Part shown: piece by piece, positions 1 through 12,300 of the stretch
How positions within the stretch are numbered: position 1 is the stretch's first letter
How the letters are laid out: every line of letters begins with the position of its first letter
NCBI GenBank assembly: GCA_033239525.1
Contig: BSYO01000013.1
Location: 5,604,501-5,668,500 of the forward strand
Direction: 5' to 3'
Origin: Nepenthes gracilis
Lineage: Eukaryota > Streptophyta > Magnoliopsida > Caryophyllales > Nepenthaceae
Length of the DNA: 64,000 nucleotides
The notes under the pieces: generated by a model
The model's input: only the letters and a program-made list of their open reading frames with translations
What the model was told of the DNA's origin: nothing
Database searches by the model: none
Made by a program: the position numbers and the translations under genes

Positions 1-379
1 TTGTTGGTGAGCTTATCTATAACCTCTATGCCTCTCATAACTAGGTCCTCATCTCAAATGGGCAAGCCTTCACCTTTTTATCTTAGCACTAAGCGACTTG
101 TTCTTGGTACGCCACCATCCGTAGTCTTACTATATCTCGGACTTTCTTGAGCAAATTAATATATCCTCTCATAAGTTGGGAATTGCGTTGTGAGTTAAAA
201 CTTTTAACTCGGAGATCGGGTAGTTCAATTTTTATTTGAATAATCTTCTCTATCCCATAATACAAGTTAAATGGTGTCTCTCGTGTTAGTTTTCTAAGGG
301 TCGACCGATAGGACCACAATATGGTGGGCAACTTGTCTACCGAGGAGCCCCTACATCTTCTAGTTTTATTTTTAACCCA
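1..379 (-). pseudogene. Integrase C-terminal region of the gypsy element
   Basis: A minus-strand open stretch at 89-331 matches the region after the integrase core of plant gypsy elements: the conserved 'LPTILWSYRSTLRKLTRETP' block, then a basic alpha-helical tail. The reading extends up to about 379, where the nested LTR begins. Joined across that LTR to the segment ending at 3114, the frame continues through the usual core-to-tail linker, with stops. Fragment only. Confidence 0.75.
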
Positions 380-3113
380 TGTAATTGTAAAATTTGAGTA
401 TTTAAATTATGATAATTATGATTAATTAGGATAATATAATTAAAAGTGAGATTAAAGAATATAAAAAATTAGGTTAAAAGAATCAATATTTGGATCAGAT
501 GGGTCATACCTAATGCAGGCATGACGTGTGCCTAATGTGCTCCTGACGCAAGCCTGACGCACGCCTAAATGCAAAAATTAGTGGCAGTGCCTGATGCATG
601 CCTGATTCACGCTTGAGTAAACAATTGGCAATAGCTATGCACTTGATGTGCGCCCGAGAGGTATTCAAGCATGGAAGGTTGAGGTCTTATGGCCGACGCG
701 GGCTTGAATTTACGCTCGAGCATAGAACTGTGTATATAATGACCTTTGAGCTAATTTTTGTTATTTTTTTCTGAGAATTTCTAGAGAAAAGAGAGAGGAA
801 GCCAAGAAGAAGTGAGGAAAAGAGAGAGAAAGTTTGAGAAAGTTCAATTTAATTGATTTAAGGCTAGAATTTGGATAAATCAAGTCATGGTAAATGCACT
901 TTATACTCTCTTTCTATTGTTGCTATTCATTGTTGATTTCAATGGGTATTTGTTATTTCTATACTTATCCAAATAATAATTTCAAAACAAGTACTTTTAT
1001 ATTGTGTATGTGTGTCAATTTTTCTTGATTTTTATAAAGCAATAGAATGAGAACTTACATTTAAATCAAGTATAGTATAATTATGTGTTAAACTATGTAT
1101 TTTAGTTTTATGCATGTATTGAAATTCAAGTTTAATGATCATGCATGTTTAATTTTGTGAAAAGCCATCTTGCATGTTAAAAATGGTTTAGGTTTTAAAA
1201 TCTAGTAAAATCATCTACATGTCACTAATTTTTGAACCAAGTTGTAGAATTCTTTTACTTCATGTCCTGCAGTCAGTTTTCTATATTTTTATACTATTGT
1301 ATTTCATCTCTTGCTGAACTTTTGAGTTTTATATGTCCTAGATTCGCACAGCAACTTATATATGTTTTAAATTATCAAATATATGTTGATTATGTGCCGG
1401 ATAATGAATCCAATTTCTCTACATGTGAAGTATATCAACTGAATTTATAGAAAACTATACAAGTTGCTAATTTTGCTGAATTTTATCCCTTGCATGCCTC
1501 AAAGTCATACATAAGGTTTTATATACTCTAAATTATCAAATATATGGCTAATATAAACTAAATAATATATACAATTGAGTTTTTATATTCTAAAATTTAT
1601 ATAAAATTCTACACACATGATGAATTATATATGTTTTGTTAAAATTTCTACATTAATTGGTTAATTTAGAATCCCATTCTCTACATAACATGCTAATTCA
1701 GCATCCTATAGGAAGAATAAGTTTGATATGAGATGGAATCACTAAAATATGGAAGGAAATTCCACAATTATGCTATGATAATAAATAATCAAGAATAAGT
1801 GTAGAGATTTTCTAAAAAAAGAATTGGACCAATGTTATTATTTAGCGGTTAGTATATTTTGGCATGCTTTAGTATATTATAATGGTATATAGAGGTTTTA
1901 ATCTATCATCAATGAGTAAAAAGCGGCGTTTGGCCATGTCTAAAGGATGATATATAGACGGCTCACTTTCGAGTCTTGAATAGAAATATATGGTCTTTAG
2001 TTGTATGAAAATATATATAATCTAGTCATCGATTGTCCGATCATTTAGTTAGTGAGGTTTACTGACCTTAATCCCTAAAAAAAAATAAAAATTTAGTATG
2101 TTTTGGTAATTGAGATAAAGAAGAAATATGATAAGATAATTTAAAAAATTTTACATAATTCGGATAGGTAGTTATAAAAATTTCATGGCATATCATTAAA
2201 TTTCGATGCATTGATCCTTTTGTTATATTTTTAAAGAAAAGATATAGGTTTTCATTGTATATATATATATGTGCTTTGCTGAATTTTTGACTCACTCCTT
2301 ATTATTTTTACTAACTCATTTAGATTGAGATGCACGGGTCTTTGTTAGACATACTTGATAAAAAGATCAAACTGATATGAAAAGCTTAGATTGATAATTT
2401 AATGATGATTATTAATGTTTAATATTTTTGGATAATATTTATTATATTATATTATGTTCGGATAACGTTCGCACGATGGTTAATCGGTCTAATGTTATAT
2501 TTTAATTGATTAGCCAGTTTCAGATGATATTATTTGATGTTTACGGTTTTTGAATAGTTTTTAGACAGATTAATTTGATGTATAATAGTTTTGGAGAATA
2601 GTTAGCTATTTTAAATTGTTGTATTTCAGTTTTTGGACAATGTTTAGTGTTTATATTATGTTCGAGCAGCAGCTGTGTATGTTTTGATTATTTAAATAGT
2701 TATAGAGTGTCAGAATACATTTTCTCAGGTATCGAACAATAGGTTAAAGGCTCATAAAATGATATGCAGGCTATGAAATTATGTTGTTATGGTTTATGAT
2801 TGAATCAAGTTGTCTAATGATTAGTTGTAGGGTATCAAAATTTGATGTATGATTTAATTCCACAAAATTTGTATCTTATTAGTTTGTTTTAGATTGGCAT
2901 CACTCATTATATAAGGTCGACATCACATTTTGGGATTGTCGGAGTCATAAGAAACATGGCACGTTTTGGGTCCTATGTATGTTTAAATTTATTTATTTGT
3001 GGTCAATCGAGGTATTGAAATACAATTTACTCCTAAAGGTTAATTAAACGATAAATTGGTTTAATAATTATTCAGTTAGTGTTAATTTCGGGATCAAAAT
3101 TTGGAACGTGACA
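380..3113 (-). mobile_element. Long LTR inserted in the gypsy integrase (family also in the introns and at the window end)
   Basis: On the minus strand this segment starts TGTCACGTTCC (at 3113) and ends near 380 in ATTACA, the TG...CA pattern of an LTR. It has no coding capacity. Internal blocks match LTR-like segments at 11234-13289, 20056-22192 and 62297-64000: a GC-rich cluster of GCGC/AGGC motifs (480-720), a polypyrimidine block in element sense (770-840) and the start. It sits exactly between two parts of one integrase, so it is a secondary insertion. With no internal domains and only one copy here, solo LTR is the simplest reading. A clear 5-bp target duplication is not visible. It is about 0.6 kb longer than its relatives. 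Confidence 0.6.
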
Positions 3114-3960
3114 ATAATAAGATTTAGTTTGTCACTTTTACTTACCCATTTGTATGCGGATAGGTAATAGAAGTATGAACTAATTTAATTCCTAAACTTA
3201 CGCAATACTTGGTAAACATTTTTTTAATGAATTGGATTTTGTTGTTGATCACTATAATATCGGGAATCCTAAACCGACAAATGATACTATGTCGAGCGAA
3301 TTTGGTCACATTTTGTTGGTTATCCTAGCTAGTGGGGAGACCTCTACCCATTTTGTGAAGTAGCCTATGACAACTATGATGAACTTACTTCGTTACGATG
3401 CAATGGGTAATGGGACTAATATGTCAAGCTCTTATTGAGCGAATGGCCAAGATGACTATAAGGTTTGAAAATATGTGTGCAATCGATGAAGGATATTGTC
3501 ATGGATCTGATAATTTTCCTATTTATTTACAAATTTTATACCGTCTTCCTTCATCATTGGCTAGTAGTAGTCTTGCTGCAAGACTTTGGATGCTAGATTT
3601 TTATTGCTTGTGTGACCCATAAAATGCGAGGTGTACTACACTCAATGTGTAATCATTTTTGATTGGCATCAAACACCACATGTAATGAATGAAGTGCCCT
3701 CTTTGATATAGTTTCCCATCCATTAGGGTGTCCCACTCCGCTATCCTTTTTATGCACCTAGCTTCTTCCGAATTTTTCTGTAGAAGGCTTTCTTCAAGGT
3801 AATTTTTGTAAGAAGTCATCTAGATATTGCCGTCCGAGATTTGGAATATCTCTTCTTCTGGGATCACTGCACTTGGGGTTATGAGGACTTCCCTCACTTC
3901 ATTGACGTATTGCTCAAGGTTCCTAAACGCTGCTGCTTTGGCTAGCCGGTTTGTCGTCAA
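3114..3960 (-). pseudogene. Integrase zinc-binding and core region
   Basis: Minus-strand 3601-3819 resembles the H2C2 zinc-binding N-terminus of gypsy integrases ('DGKLYQRG' then a His-containing 'VHLAFYGSH'). Downstream, toward 3114, a core-domain reading is visible in pieces: 'FTKWVEVSPLA' near 3360 and 'SITYPHTNG' near 3160, equivalent to the HPQTNG box after the second catalytic residue. In-frame stops and shifts show it is dead. It lies between RNase H and the nested LTR, as expected for a gypsy pol order. Confidence 0.7.
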
Positions 3961-3993
3961 ATTGTTTTCCCTCGGGATGTGGTAAATTTTGAG

Positions 3994-4323
3994 CTAATTG
4001 AATGACTCAATTTGGCCATTTACTCTATCAAGATATTTTACGAGTAATGGATTAGATGCCTTAAAATTTCTAATCACTTGGTTGATTATTAATTTCAAAT
4101 TGTCATGAACAATTAGACTTCTAGCTGAGCATTTCTTCGCTAGTTTGAGCCCGACTAATAAGTCTTTGTATTTTACGACGTTATTCGAGGCTAAAAATTC
4201 GAGTGTCATTGAGTATTTCATCTTTAACCCATTCAGAATTCTCAAGACCATACCAACTCCATTCCCTGATTGTGAAGACGGTCCGTCTACATGTAAAATC
4301 CATGTCGGTGCCGCTTCATGCAA
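3994..4323 (-). pseudogene. RNase H-like domain (second RNase H of Tat-type elements)
   Basis: A 109-residue open frame on the minus strand starts near 'WILHVDGPSSQSGNGVG', the first RNase H strand with its catalytic Asp, followed by the 'EFLASNNVVKYKDLLVGL' helix (normally ASNNEAEYEAL, so the catalytic Glu is lost) and 'LIVHDNLKLIINQV' (normally SDSQLVV..QV). This archaeal-like RNase H is typical of Tat/Retand/Ogre elements. Position between RT and integrase fits. Missing catalytic residues and surrounding stops argue against activity. Confidence 0.75.
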
Positions 4324-4369
4324 GGGGTCTTCATGCTTCTTGTGATCACTTGGAATTAGGCTTGTTATT

Positions 4370-5650
4370 TTAACTATAAAATCTATACGGGCCTATTCTT
4401 TTATGGTCAATCGCGCTTAAAATTTTATGTCAAACTTACCTAATTTTATAGTCCATTTAATCAATCGTTTGAACATCTTGGGTCCCTGTAAGATCTTCTT
4501 TAGCGGTTGATTAGTTAGGAGGATGATCTTATGAGCCTAAAAGTATAGTCAAAGCATTTTAGTGGAGTGGACAAGTTTGAAGCGATCTTTTTGGCATGCG
4601 ATTAATGAGTTTTGGTATTTATCAGAATTTTATTAACGTAATAGACCGATCATTGCACCTTGAACAATTACCTAATTAGGATCGAGCTTAGTGTCATATC
4701 GAATATGGCAGATAGAGGTATAATTTTCACCTTCTTTCAGAGAGGACAATAGTGGATGGTTAGTGAGGTGTTAATTTTGTTTTTGGAAGGCTGTTTAATA
4801 GTCTTCTATCCATTGGAAATCATTTACCTTAATCCCTCCCAGTGCCTTAAAGAACGGAAGGTATTTCTATGTAGATTTTGCCAGGAATCAAAAAAGCATT
4901 GCAAGTCTCCCGATTAACCTCTAAACTTTCTTCGTAGTATGAGGTGGATTTATATCCATGATTGCTTTTATTTTCTTAGGGTTTGTTTTAATTCTCTGGT
5001 AAGACACTATAAACCCAAGAAATTTTCCTGAAATTACTTTGAACACGCACTTTGTTGGATTTGACTTCGTTTGATACACTTGGAGCACCTCGAAAGATTC
5101 TCCTAGGTCACGAATATGGTTGTCGGCTAATTTACTTTTGACGAGCATGCCATTAATGTATACCCCCATATTTCTTTCTATTTGTGCCTCGAACATCTTG
5201 TCTACCAATCTCTGGTATGTTGCTCTCTCGTTCTTTAGGTCGAAGGATATGACTTTGTTACGATATGTCTTCTAGTTAGTCATAAAAGAAGTGAGCTCTT
5301 TATCCTCAATACACATATGGATTTGATTGTACCCTGAATAGGTATCTAGAAGCTTAACAGCTTATGTCCAAGTGTTAAGTCTATATCAAATTATTTCTTG
5401 GTATTGAAAAGCTGTCTTTTAGATATGCCTTATTCATATCGATAAAATTGACACGCATCCACCACTTTTCATTACTTTTCTTGATGAGCACCACATTCGA
5501 TAGGCAATTCTGGTATTAGACTTCCTTTATGAAGCTTGCATCGAGAAGCTTTTTGACTTTTTCTCTCATGATAATCAGTTTTTCTATGGAGTGGTTCATC
5601 TAATTTTGCCTTATCGGTTTGCATCTGGGATGAAGATTTAGCCTATGGAT
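4370..5650 (-). pseudogene. Reverse transcriptase and first RNase H remnants
   Basis: Minus-strand reading from about 5640 down gives gypsy RT blocks: 'HPRCKPIRQ', 'KKLLDASFIKEV', 'WWMRVNFIDMNKAYLKDSF' (normally VDYTDLNKACPKD), then 'GVYINGMLVKSK' near 5160-5130, where the catalytic YVDD box has become YING. The open frame 4921-5208 ends with 'KFLGFIVS', the usual block after the active site. Below 4900 only short matches to the first RNase H region remain. Broken by many stops. Confidence 0.75.
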
Positions 5651-5929
5651 CATTACCTCTGTCAAAATCCCTAGCATATTTGTAGGTATCCATGCAAACA
5701 CGTTTGAGTTTTTCTAAGGAAAAGTTATTAGCTATTTGCGTAATTGATTCAGGGGAGAGCTGTTGATTTGCACACATTCCTCGAGCTTATAGGGATTTAA
5801 CGGGATTCAATCGGTTGACTCATCGGATTGACCGTGTCGTAGGGTTGCTTCATCTTGAAAGTCGAATTCGTCGATCGGCTAATTTGGAGGCACCTAATTA
5901 ACTTTATCCAAGTAGTAAGTTTGGCCGGT

Positions 5930-6200
5930 GATTTGGTCGCTTAGTACCTCTTCGACTCCATATGCTGTCATGAATTTCATCTTTAAATGAGAGATCAACG
6001 CATCACTACTCCGAATGCCACCAAACATGGTCATCCGAATATAACATTGTAGACCAAAGGTAGATCTAACACTAGGAATGTTAGCATTTGAGACGCTACC
6101 TTTTGGTATGTTCCTAATGTGATTTCCAATTGATTTGTTACTTAGACCGGCATGGGTTTATTGTCCAACTCGTATAGGGTCCTTCGGCCAGTCTCATTTG
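5930..6200 (-). pseudogene. Aspartic protease region of the gypsy element
   Basis: Minus-strand 6180-5930 reads as the end of a retroviral-type protease and its junction with RT: a hydrophobic stretch ending 'LVYNVIFG' corresponds to the YNVILGRP motif of plant gypsy elements, followed by a 'HLKMKF'-like piece. Several stops interrupt it. The short open stretches on the plus strand at 6682-7026 are shadows. Confidence 0.55.
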
Positions 6201-6949
6201 GTCATTTTTAATCCGAGTTTGAAGTAAATATCAAGATAAAATAAATTCATATAATTTTTATTATTAATAAATAGTTGTTTCAGTTGGTAATTAAATGTAT
6301 TGTCCAAAACGAGTAGAATACAACAATATGGTCGAAATGAGAAGTTACCATATGAGTCATATCATTGTTACTAAAACTAATGATATCATTCATTATTCCT
6401 AACTTCTATTTCTTGCTGTTGGAAGTTTTCTCAGGATAGCCAAGAGTTTTATTTCTATGTGGCCTTGTTGATATTATTTTACCACTCCGACCGCTACCCG
6501 ATTGTGTGGTTATTCTTACTTTCCTACCTCATTGTTATTGGTACTCCTAGGGTCTTTTCCTGAATTTTTTAAGAACTTATTAACATACTCTTTCTGAATG
6601 AAGGTTTTAATTTCTTTCAACAGAATTCGACAATCCTTGATATTATGACTCGAAAATTAATGGTAGAAATAGTATTTTGACTTGTCTCTTTCTTTTGAAT
6701 TGTTGACCGACTTGGGCCACTTTAGAAATTTTTCATTTCGGATCTTTATCAAGACAATCGTTTCGGATTCGTTCAAAGGAGTTAGGTTTAAGGACCTGTA
6801 CTCCATTTTGATGCTCGGTTTTGTCCTCTATTATTTTTTAGGATCTTGGGCGTTAAATTTATCTCCATTCCTCATTTTTACTAGTCAATCCCAGATGTGG
6901 ATTTGTGTGTTTCGATTGCTTTGCTTCATTGGCCTCTTCGGCGCCGATG

Positions 6950-7460
6950 TATACTCGGGTGATGGTTTTTGTTTCAAGAAAGGTCTTGAGGTCTTACTAA
7001 ACCATATATTTAAAGAATTCACCTGACGACACGGTCGTCATGAAGTAATTCAACTTCACCTCACCAATGAGCTTCGATATCCCTTTGGCCTTCGTATTGA
7101 ACTAGGCCAAGAAGGACTTCAGACTTTCGTTTGGCCCTTTTTAGATATGGACAAAGTGCCACAACTGCTTTTCTTTCCTCCTACTAGACGCAAATTGCGA
7201 TAAAAAGTTATCTACCAACTCTTGGAATGTTCGAATTGAATTTGGTGCCAATATATAAAATCAAATTCGGTCATCCCCTTTAAGGGTTATGGGGAAGTAG
7301 AGACATAAGGCCAAATTATCTAGACTCTATAATCCCAACAAGGTACGAAAATTATCCAAATGGTTCGTGGGATCAAAATTTTTGTCGTAGGGTTTCGGGT
7401 CGGCATTTTGAATTGTAGTGGGAGTCGATGCATTTTAATCTTCCTTGAAAATGGTGACCT
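6950..7460 (-). pseudogene. Gag (capsid) remnant of the gypsy element
   Basis: Minus-strand reading from about 7420 down resembles the retrotransposon gag/capsid domain: 'YDKNFDPTNHLDNFRTLL', a 'FPITLKGDD' block, then 'FQELVDNFLSQFASSRRKEK', 'ESLKSFLA.FNTKA' and a downstream acidic segment. These follow the order of plant gypsy gag proteins. Stops at several Trp/Gln positions mark it as a pseudogene. Sequence from 7460 to 8000 probably holds the poorly conserved gag N-terminus. Confidence 0.65.
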
Positions 7461-8000
7461 GCCTAGGTTGGCCGATTATCTGTCCATTCTTTCTCGGGAT
7501 AGTTGCTTGATTTTTCTAATCCTCTCCTAACCTTAGATGTGACCACAACCCTTTTTCGCATTAAGGAATGTCCTTGACTCCAAATGGGTTAGCGATACGT
7601 GCTGAACCTGTCTGCTATGGATATTTCTCGGAAGAGTGCTGCACGAAACTTTGTCAAGAGTCAAAGGTCTTCCAACATCTCGGGAACAGTGCGAGTTTTT
7701 CCGTTTCAAGCTTTCCTCTTAGGTTCTAAAATTTAATTAGCCTTCTAGTCGAGTCTAAACCCTTTCGCTCAAGACTTCTAGAGTTTCGAGGTCGTCTCGC
7801 CACAGAATCACTTCCTTGGTGGCTACTATTTCCTCTTATTCCTCCTTTTAGATGTAGATGTTTGAGAGTTGGAGAATGGATTCCCCATTGGGTGTCCCTC
7901 CAATCTAATTCAAAGGGTCTTGAGAACCTTAGACATTGAGTTGACCTATGTCGCAAATATTTTCACATTTACATTCATGGTTGGACAAGTATTTCCATGG

Positions 8001-9090
8001 TTACCCTCTGTTCGGTTGTCACCATGAGGAATAATGTCCTTGGGCGACATGCTTCACTGAGCCTCGGTGTTGACTATATTCGCTTTTTTAAATGGGTGGC
8101 TTGATTATTGTTATTCCTATAAATAGTACTAATGATATAGTTAAAGAATTCGGATTGATGTACAAATTGGGAGTCGCATTGTTACGTTTGAACATTTGGA
8201 CAATAATAAGTTCGGTTTTCATAATTCTAAATTTAGATTTTATGCACTATAATAAAATAAATTGGAGGTAAGATGTATACAAGATTCAGTTCTTAGTATA
8301 TCTTTTAATACTCATATCAGCGATCTTTCTATTTGGATATAAAAGATATAAGAAAATAGATAAAAATATTTTGAGGGATGGGAATGAGTGTATGTACGAA
8401 GGGTAACATTTCTTTTTGTGTGCTCATTTAGTTAAGTAGCTTTTATTTTGTATACTCGTTTGGTTGAGTGGCTTTTATTTTTGTATGTATTTATTTGGTT
8501 GAGTGACTTTTTTTCTCCTTTGGGGGGAAAGATTTTTTTTATAGTAAGAGACACTGTTTAGTTGGTTGGCTTTTGGGATCATTGCACGTGCATTTGAATT
8601 ACAGGTAAGTGATATTACTTGTATGTATAATTGCCATATTAATTTAATAGAAAGATTGTTTGGCTACCAGTTATTGGACCGATTTAATCGCCCTCTATAT
8701 CCGGCCATCAAGTAACTCATTATGATTCTTTAATGTCTAACTGTTCAGATCGTATCCCTTGGTACATGCGTCTGTGCATTATTGTCTAATAGGCTCTATG
8801 CTATCTTTTGTTGGGCCATCAACATTTGGGTATTTTATCAACCCGAGTATTTGGCTGGCTTGTTTCTAGCTGTACTTATCAACGTTAATAGTTATATTTT
8901 TTTTATAAATTTTTTATAATAGGCATTTAACATTTTATAAAGATTTTTTTAAAAAAATAATTTTTTGATATTTTTTACGTATATAAAATAAAAATTATTA
9001 ATTTTTTTAAAATTTTTAAAAATTTAATAATTAAGAAAGGGGCTTCAATCCCGCCGGGTTGAGCCCTTGTTGTGGATTTGGACAAGCTGA
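8001..9090. other. Intergenic stretch between the gypsy remnant and the DUF7642-type gene
   Basis: AT-rich, with runs of T and a partly repetitive section at 8400-8520 where a GTATxTxTTTxGTTGAGTxGCTTTTATTTTTGTAT-like unit appears about three times. It may include the decayed LTR of the neighbouring gypsy element. The last hundred bases (about 9030-9130) turn GC-richer and probably hold the promoter and transcription start of the downstream gene. No ORF is supported. Confidence 0.4.
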
Positions 9091-9248
9091 AAGCGGCTCA
9101 CTTCGGCGCATCTCTGCCCAGAAATTTCGATTATTCTCCAATCCGAAATAATCCCAAATCCAAATCTTTACTTTTTTCCCCCTGTAATCATTGAGTAGCG
9201 TTGAGAACTAACTCACAGTAAATATCGCTCGTCATTCATCAACAATAG

Positions 9249-9330
9249 GTAAGATTTTCTTCATTGGATTTCATTAAGATTCTTGGACCAGTCTCCGTCT
9301 GATTCTGATTTCGTAAATGTTCCGATGTAG
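9249..9330 (+). other. Candidate 5'-UTR intron ending at the start codon
   Basis: A good donor (AATAG|GTAAGA) at 9249 and an acceptor (CGATGTAG) ending at 9330 bound an 82-bp T-rich stretch, directly followed by the ATG of the DUF7642-type gene. Both sites fit plant consensus and the length is near the plant minimum. Inference only; the alternative is an unspliced leader. Confidence 0.4.
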
Positions 9331-12300
9331 ATGGGATCCAGAGATGCGGTCGTTGAAATCGAGAATTTGCAGAGAAGTTTGTTGTCAGAAAACGCTTCTT
9401 CCAGTGAAACTGATGGCGGCGACGAGGAGAGGGTTCTGTATACAGCGTCGTTTGAATCCACGGAAGAGAATTTCATCAAGTACCAAACGGCGCAATGGGT
9501 CTTGTATTCCTTGCTTTTAATATTGGCTTGGGGAATCGGGGTATTCATGTTGTTGTATTTGCCAGTGCGGAGATATGTTTTGCGGAGAGAGATTCGGTCC
9601 AGAAAGCTCTACCTCACGCCCAATTCTATAGTGTACAAAGTAATTCATTCTGACCTAATCGTTTTTCTTTTTTCATTTTTGTGTGTGTGTGTGTTCATTT
9701 GCTTGCTGCTTCCTGGATTTTGAAATCCCGATCACTAAAACCAAAACAAATACCACAACTATATAAAAATTTTTACGTCGAAAATATACTAGTTTGAAGT
9801 ACTCCGAAAAGTCTATTAATAAATTTTTACAATCTACCACTTTTGAAATAAACAACTACAGACCTCGCTCACACACTAAAATCTTGTAGCACCCTTTTTG
9901 GTGTTTATAAGATTCTGGTATGAAAATAAACTGAAAGAAAAGGCTTTATTTATATGGGTTCAATCCCTTATAGCTTCTTTATTCAAGCAATGTAAGACTT
10001 TTTTTAATAAAATACAAATTTTCTCATAACCTAACGAATTCCTTCTTTTATTCAAATATCCGAGCGACAAGGCATATATGTCTCAAAGAGATAACATTGT
10101 TAATACAAATAGTCATATATCTCACATTAAGGAGGGTTTTGATGTCACCATTATTATGCTTGAAGCAAATATTCCTAACGCCTTCAATCTTGATATTTTC
10201 TTTATTTCCAATCGTGATGTAGCCAAATCTCCATTATCTTTGAAGGTGACGAATCAATTTCTATTAATGTAAATATTCATGGAAGTATCACAATCTAAGA
10301 CCCAACTATTTTCTCACTTGGGTATATATCTGATTTATTTATACCTTTAACTATGTGTCGATGATCATCATCATTGTAGATTACGTAAGTGTTATTACTT
10401 GAGATTACACTAGGTGTTATCATTCTCGTCTCTCAAATTGAATTTTTATTAAAACTGTTCAGAACTTGTCATATCATCATATCATCCATTAATTTCTTAC
10501 ACTTGACTAGATGTGACCCTTTTCTCAATGGTATTGGCACTCTTTTTCACTGTGATCTTGTATTTGATTTCTATCTCCCTCTTAAACCACTGTCCTTTTT
10601 AAAATCCTATCTCTATTAGGGCCCTCTACTGTAAGAATATTTCTTTCATCATAATAGCTCCCAGTTCCCATCAATATTTCAAATCATCTTTGCTCAAGCT
10701 ATTCGATATTTTTTACACAAAATGGATTCATCTTATTTATGATATTTGAAACGTAACCCAGACAGTTCGGACAATTGGAAATTGCCCATATTGATGTTAT
10801 AGTTAAAAATCTTCAATTGAATGTGGTTTGATTTGGTTTCATGGTGTCATAAGATATTGACTAGGCCCTCCAACTTCCAAGTGGGCTGATAAATGAGTCT
10901 GAGTCAATTAGGGGTCCATTTGGGTTATAGAATTAGAACTTGGAATTATAAGTCTAATTCAAATCTATTAGAATTGGAATTGGGTGGAATCTAAATTCTA
11001 TTATTTGAATTATGTTACAACTCCGGCACGAGCAGGTGAAATAATTACACTAATAATAATAATTGTTATTTATAAATAATTAAAACCCAAATAACACAAA
11101 GTATCGGGTCGGACATATCAAACCAATACCAAAAACAATATCATAAACTATAACTCAATAGTGGACACAGGATCTAGTCAAACTAAATCTTGTTTGGCCT
11201 CTAAATAATATAAGTAGCTGCTTAAACAAAAAATATCACATCCCAGATTCTGAAATTGAATTTATTTTATATTAATTCAATTATTAGTTTAAATTATTTT
11301 AAACTTATTGGCTCAAAAACCACCAACAAAATAAAATTTCAAATAAATATTGGATGTAAATCTATAAATTTAATACCAACAACTGATCCAAAATAAAATA
11401 CTAATATAATAATAGCATCTAAAGATTACATACAAGTGGCTCCAAACCTGACCATATAAGACCTCAAACTATTTGTAAGGAAAAGTATTCACACAAAATT
11501 AGAGTATTTGAAGATTGTGACTCTATCGAACTACTGAAAAGAAAATTGAAATCAACTCGGACACCGGCATAATGTATCACCAATTCCTAAATTGCAACAA
11601 GAAAATCTAAAATAACCCAAACTAACAATATAAATCATTATTGTTCTTGAATAATAATACATAAATTGATCTAAAAATCTTAATCTAGCTCTCTAAAACA
11701 ACAAAACTCCTCATCCAAACTCCTACAAGTAATTTGAGCCCGCTAATTTGAAGGTTTGTGAAAATTGAAATAGGAGTGAACCAATTGCTCAATAAGGTAT
11801 ATAATTTTTTATAATCGACTATATAATTTACATCATAATATGTTGGAATGAACATGATCTAAAATCAAATGTAATACCATATAATTTCCACAACATTCAT
11901 GATTGATAATCAAATTTCCTTTCTCCAAACAATGCATCTTTAAAATATGATCCAATCATGCAAATTCTTATGGACCAAGAATTAATAGGGCCTCACCAAC
12001 AAAGGAACGAATAATCGAAGCTTGGCTTATGTATGTTTTCACATAACCAAGGGTTGTATGTTACTATTTAAGAATTGTAAATAGGCCATCACACAAAACC
12101 CGCGGATTTATTGTTTCAATATTGATTATCACTATAATATATTAAGATATGTTATAATATATCATCGCCAATTTCTACAATGATTCATGCATAATTAGAT
12201 GGAAAACTCTACACAAATATGAATAATCTTTTATATTTTTTTATACCAGAGAAAATATCCATGTCTTTCAACTAATTGAAGAGTTTTTTTTCACAATTTT

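Larger units (their letters stand above)
1..8000 (-). mobile_element. Degenerate Ty3/gypsy retrotransposon, Tat-like, split by a nested LTR
   Basis: Reading the minus strand from about 8000 down to 1 gives, in order, gag, protease, reverse transcriptase, RNase H, integrase and integrase C-terminus, all broken by stops and frameshifts. The element once encoded a gag-pol polyprotein for copy-and-paste transposition. A second RNase H-like domain downstream of RT (3994-4323) is a known hallmark of the Tat/Ogre clade, which is why I call it Tat-like. Its integrase is interrupted at 380-3113 by an LTR of another family. I did not find its own LTRs or primer-binding site; the 5' LTR would lie above 8000. 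It is an old, non-functional copy. Confidence 0.8.

Noticed and set aside
6682..7026. 114-codon plus-strand ORF
   Set aside because: Antisense to the gag/protease part of the gypsy remnant; the minus strand gives the recognisable reading.
10078..10619. Possible copia gag-pol fragment in intron 1
   Set aside because: A few words ('LNGIGTLFHCDLVFDF') are vaguely like the copia protease/integrase linker, but no frame aligns over a useful length.
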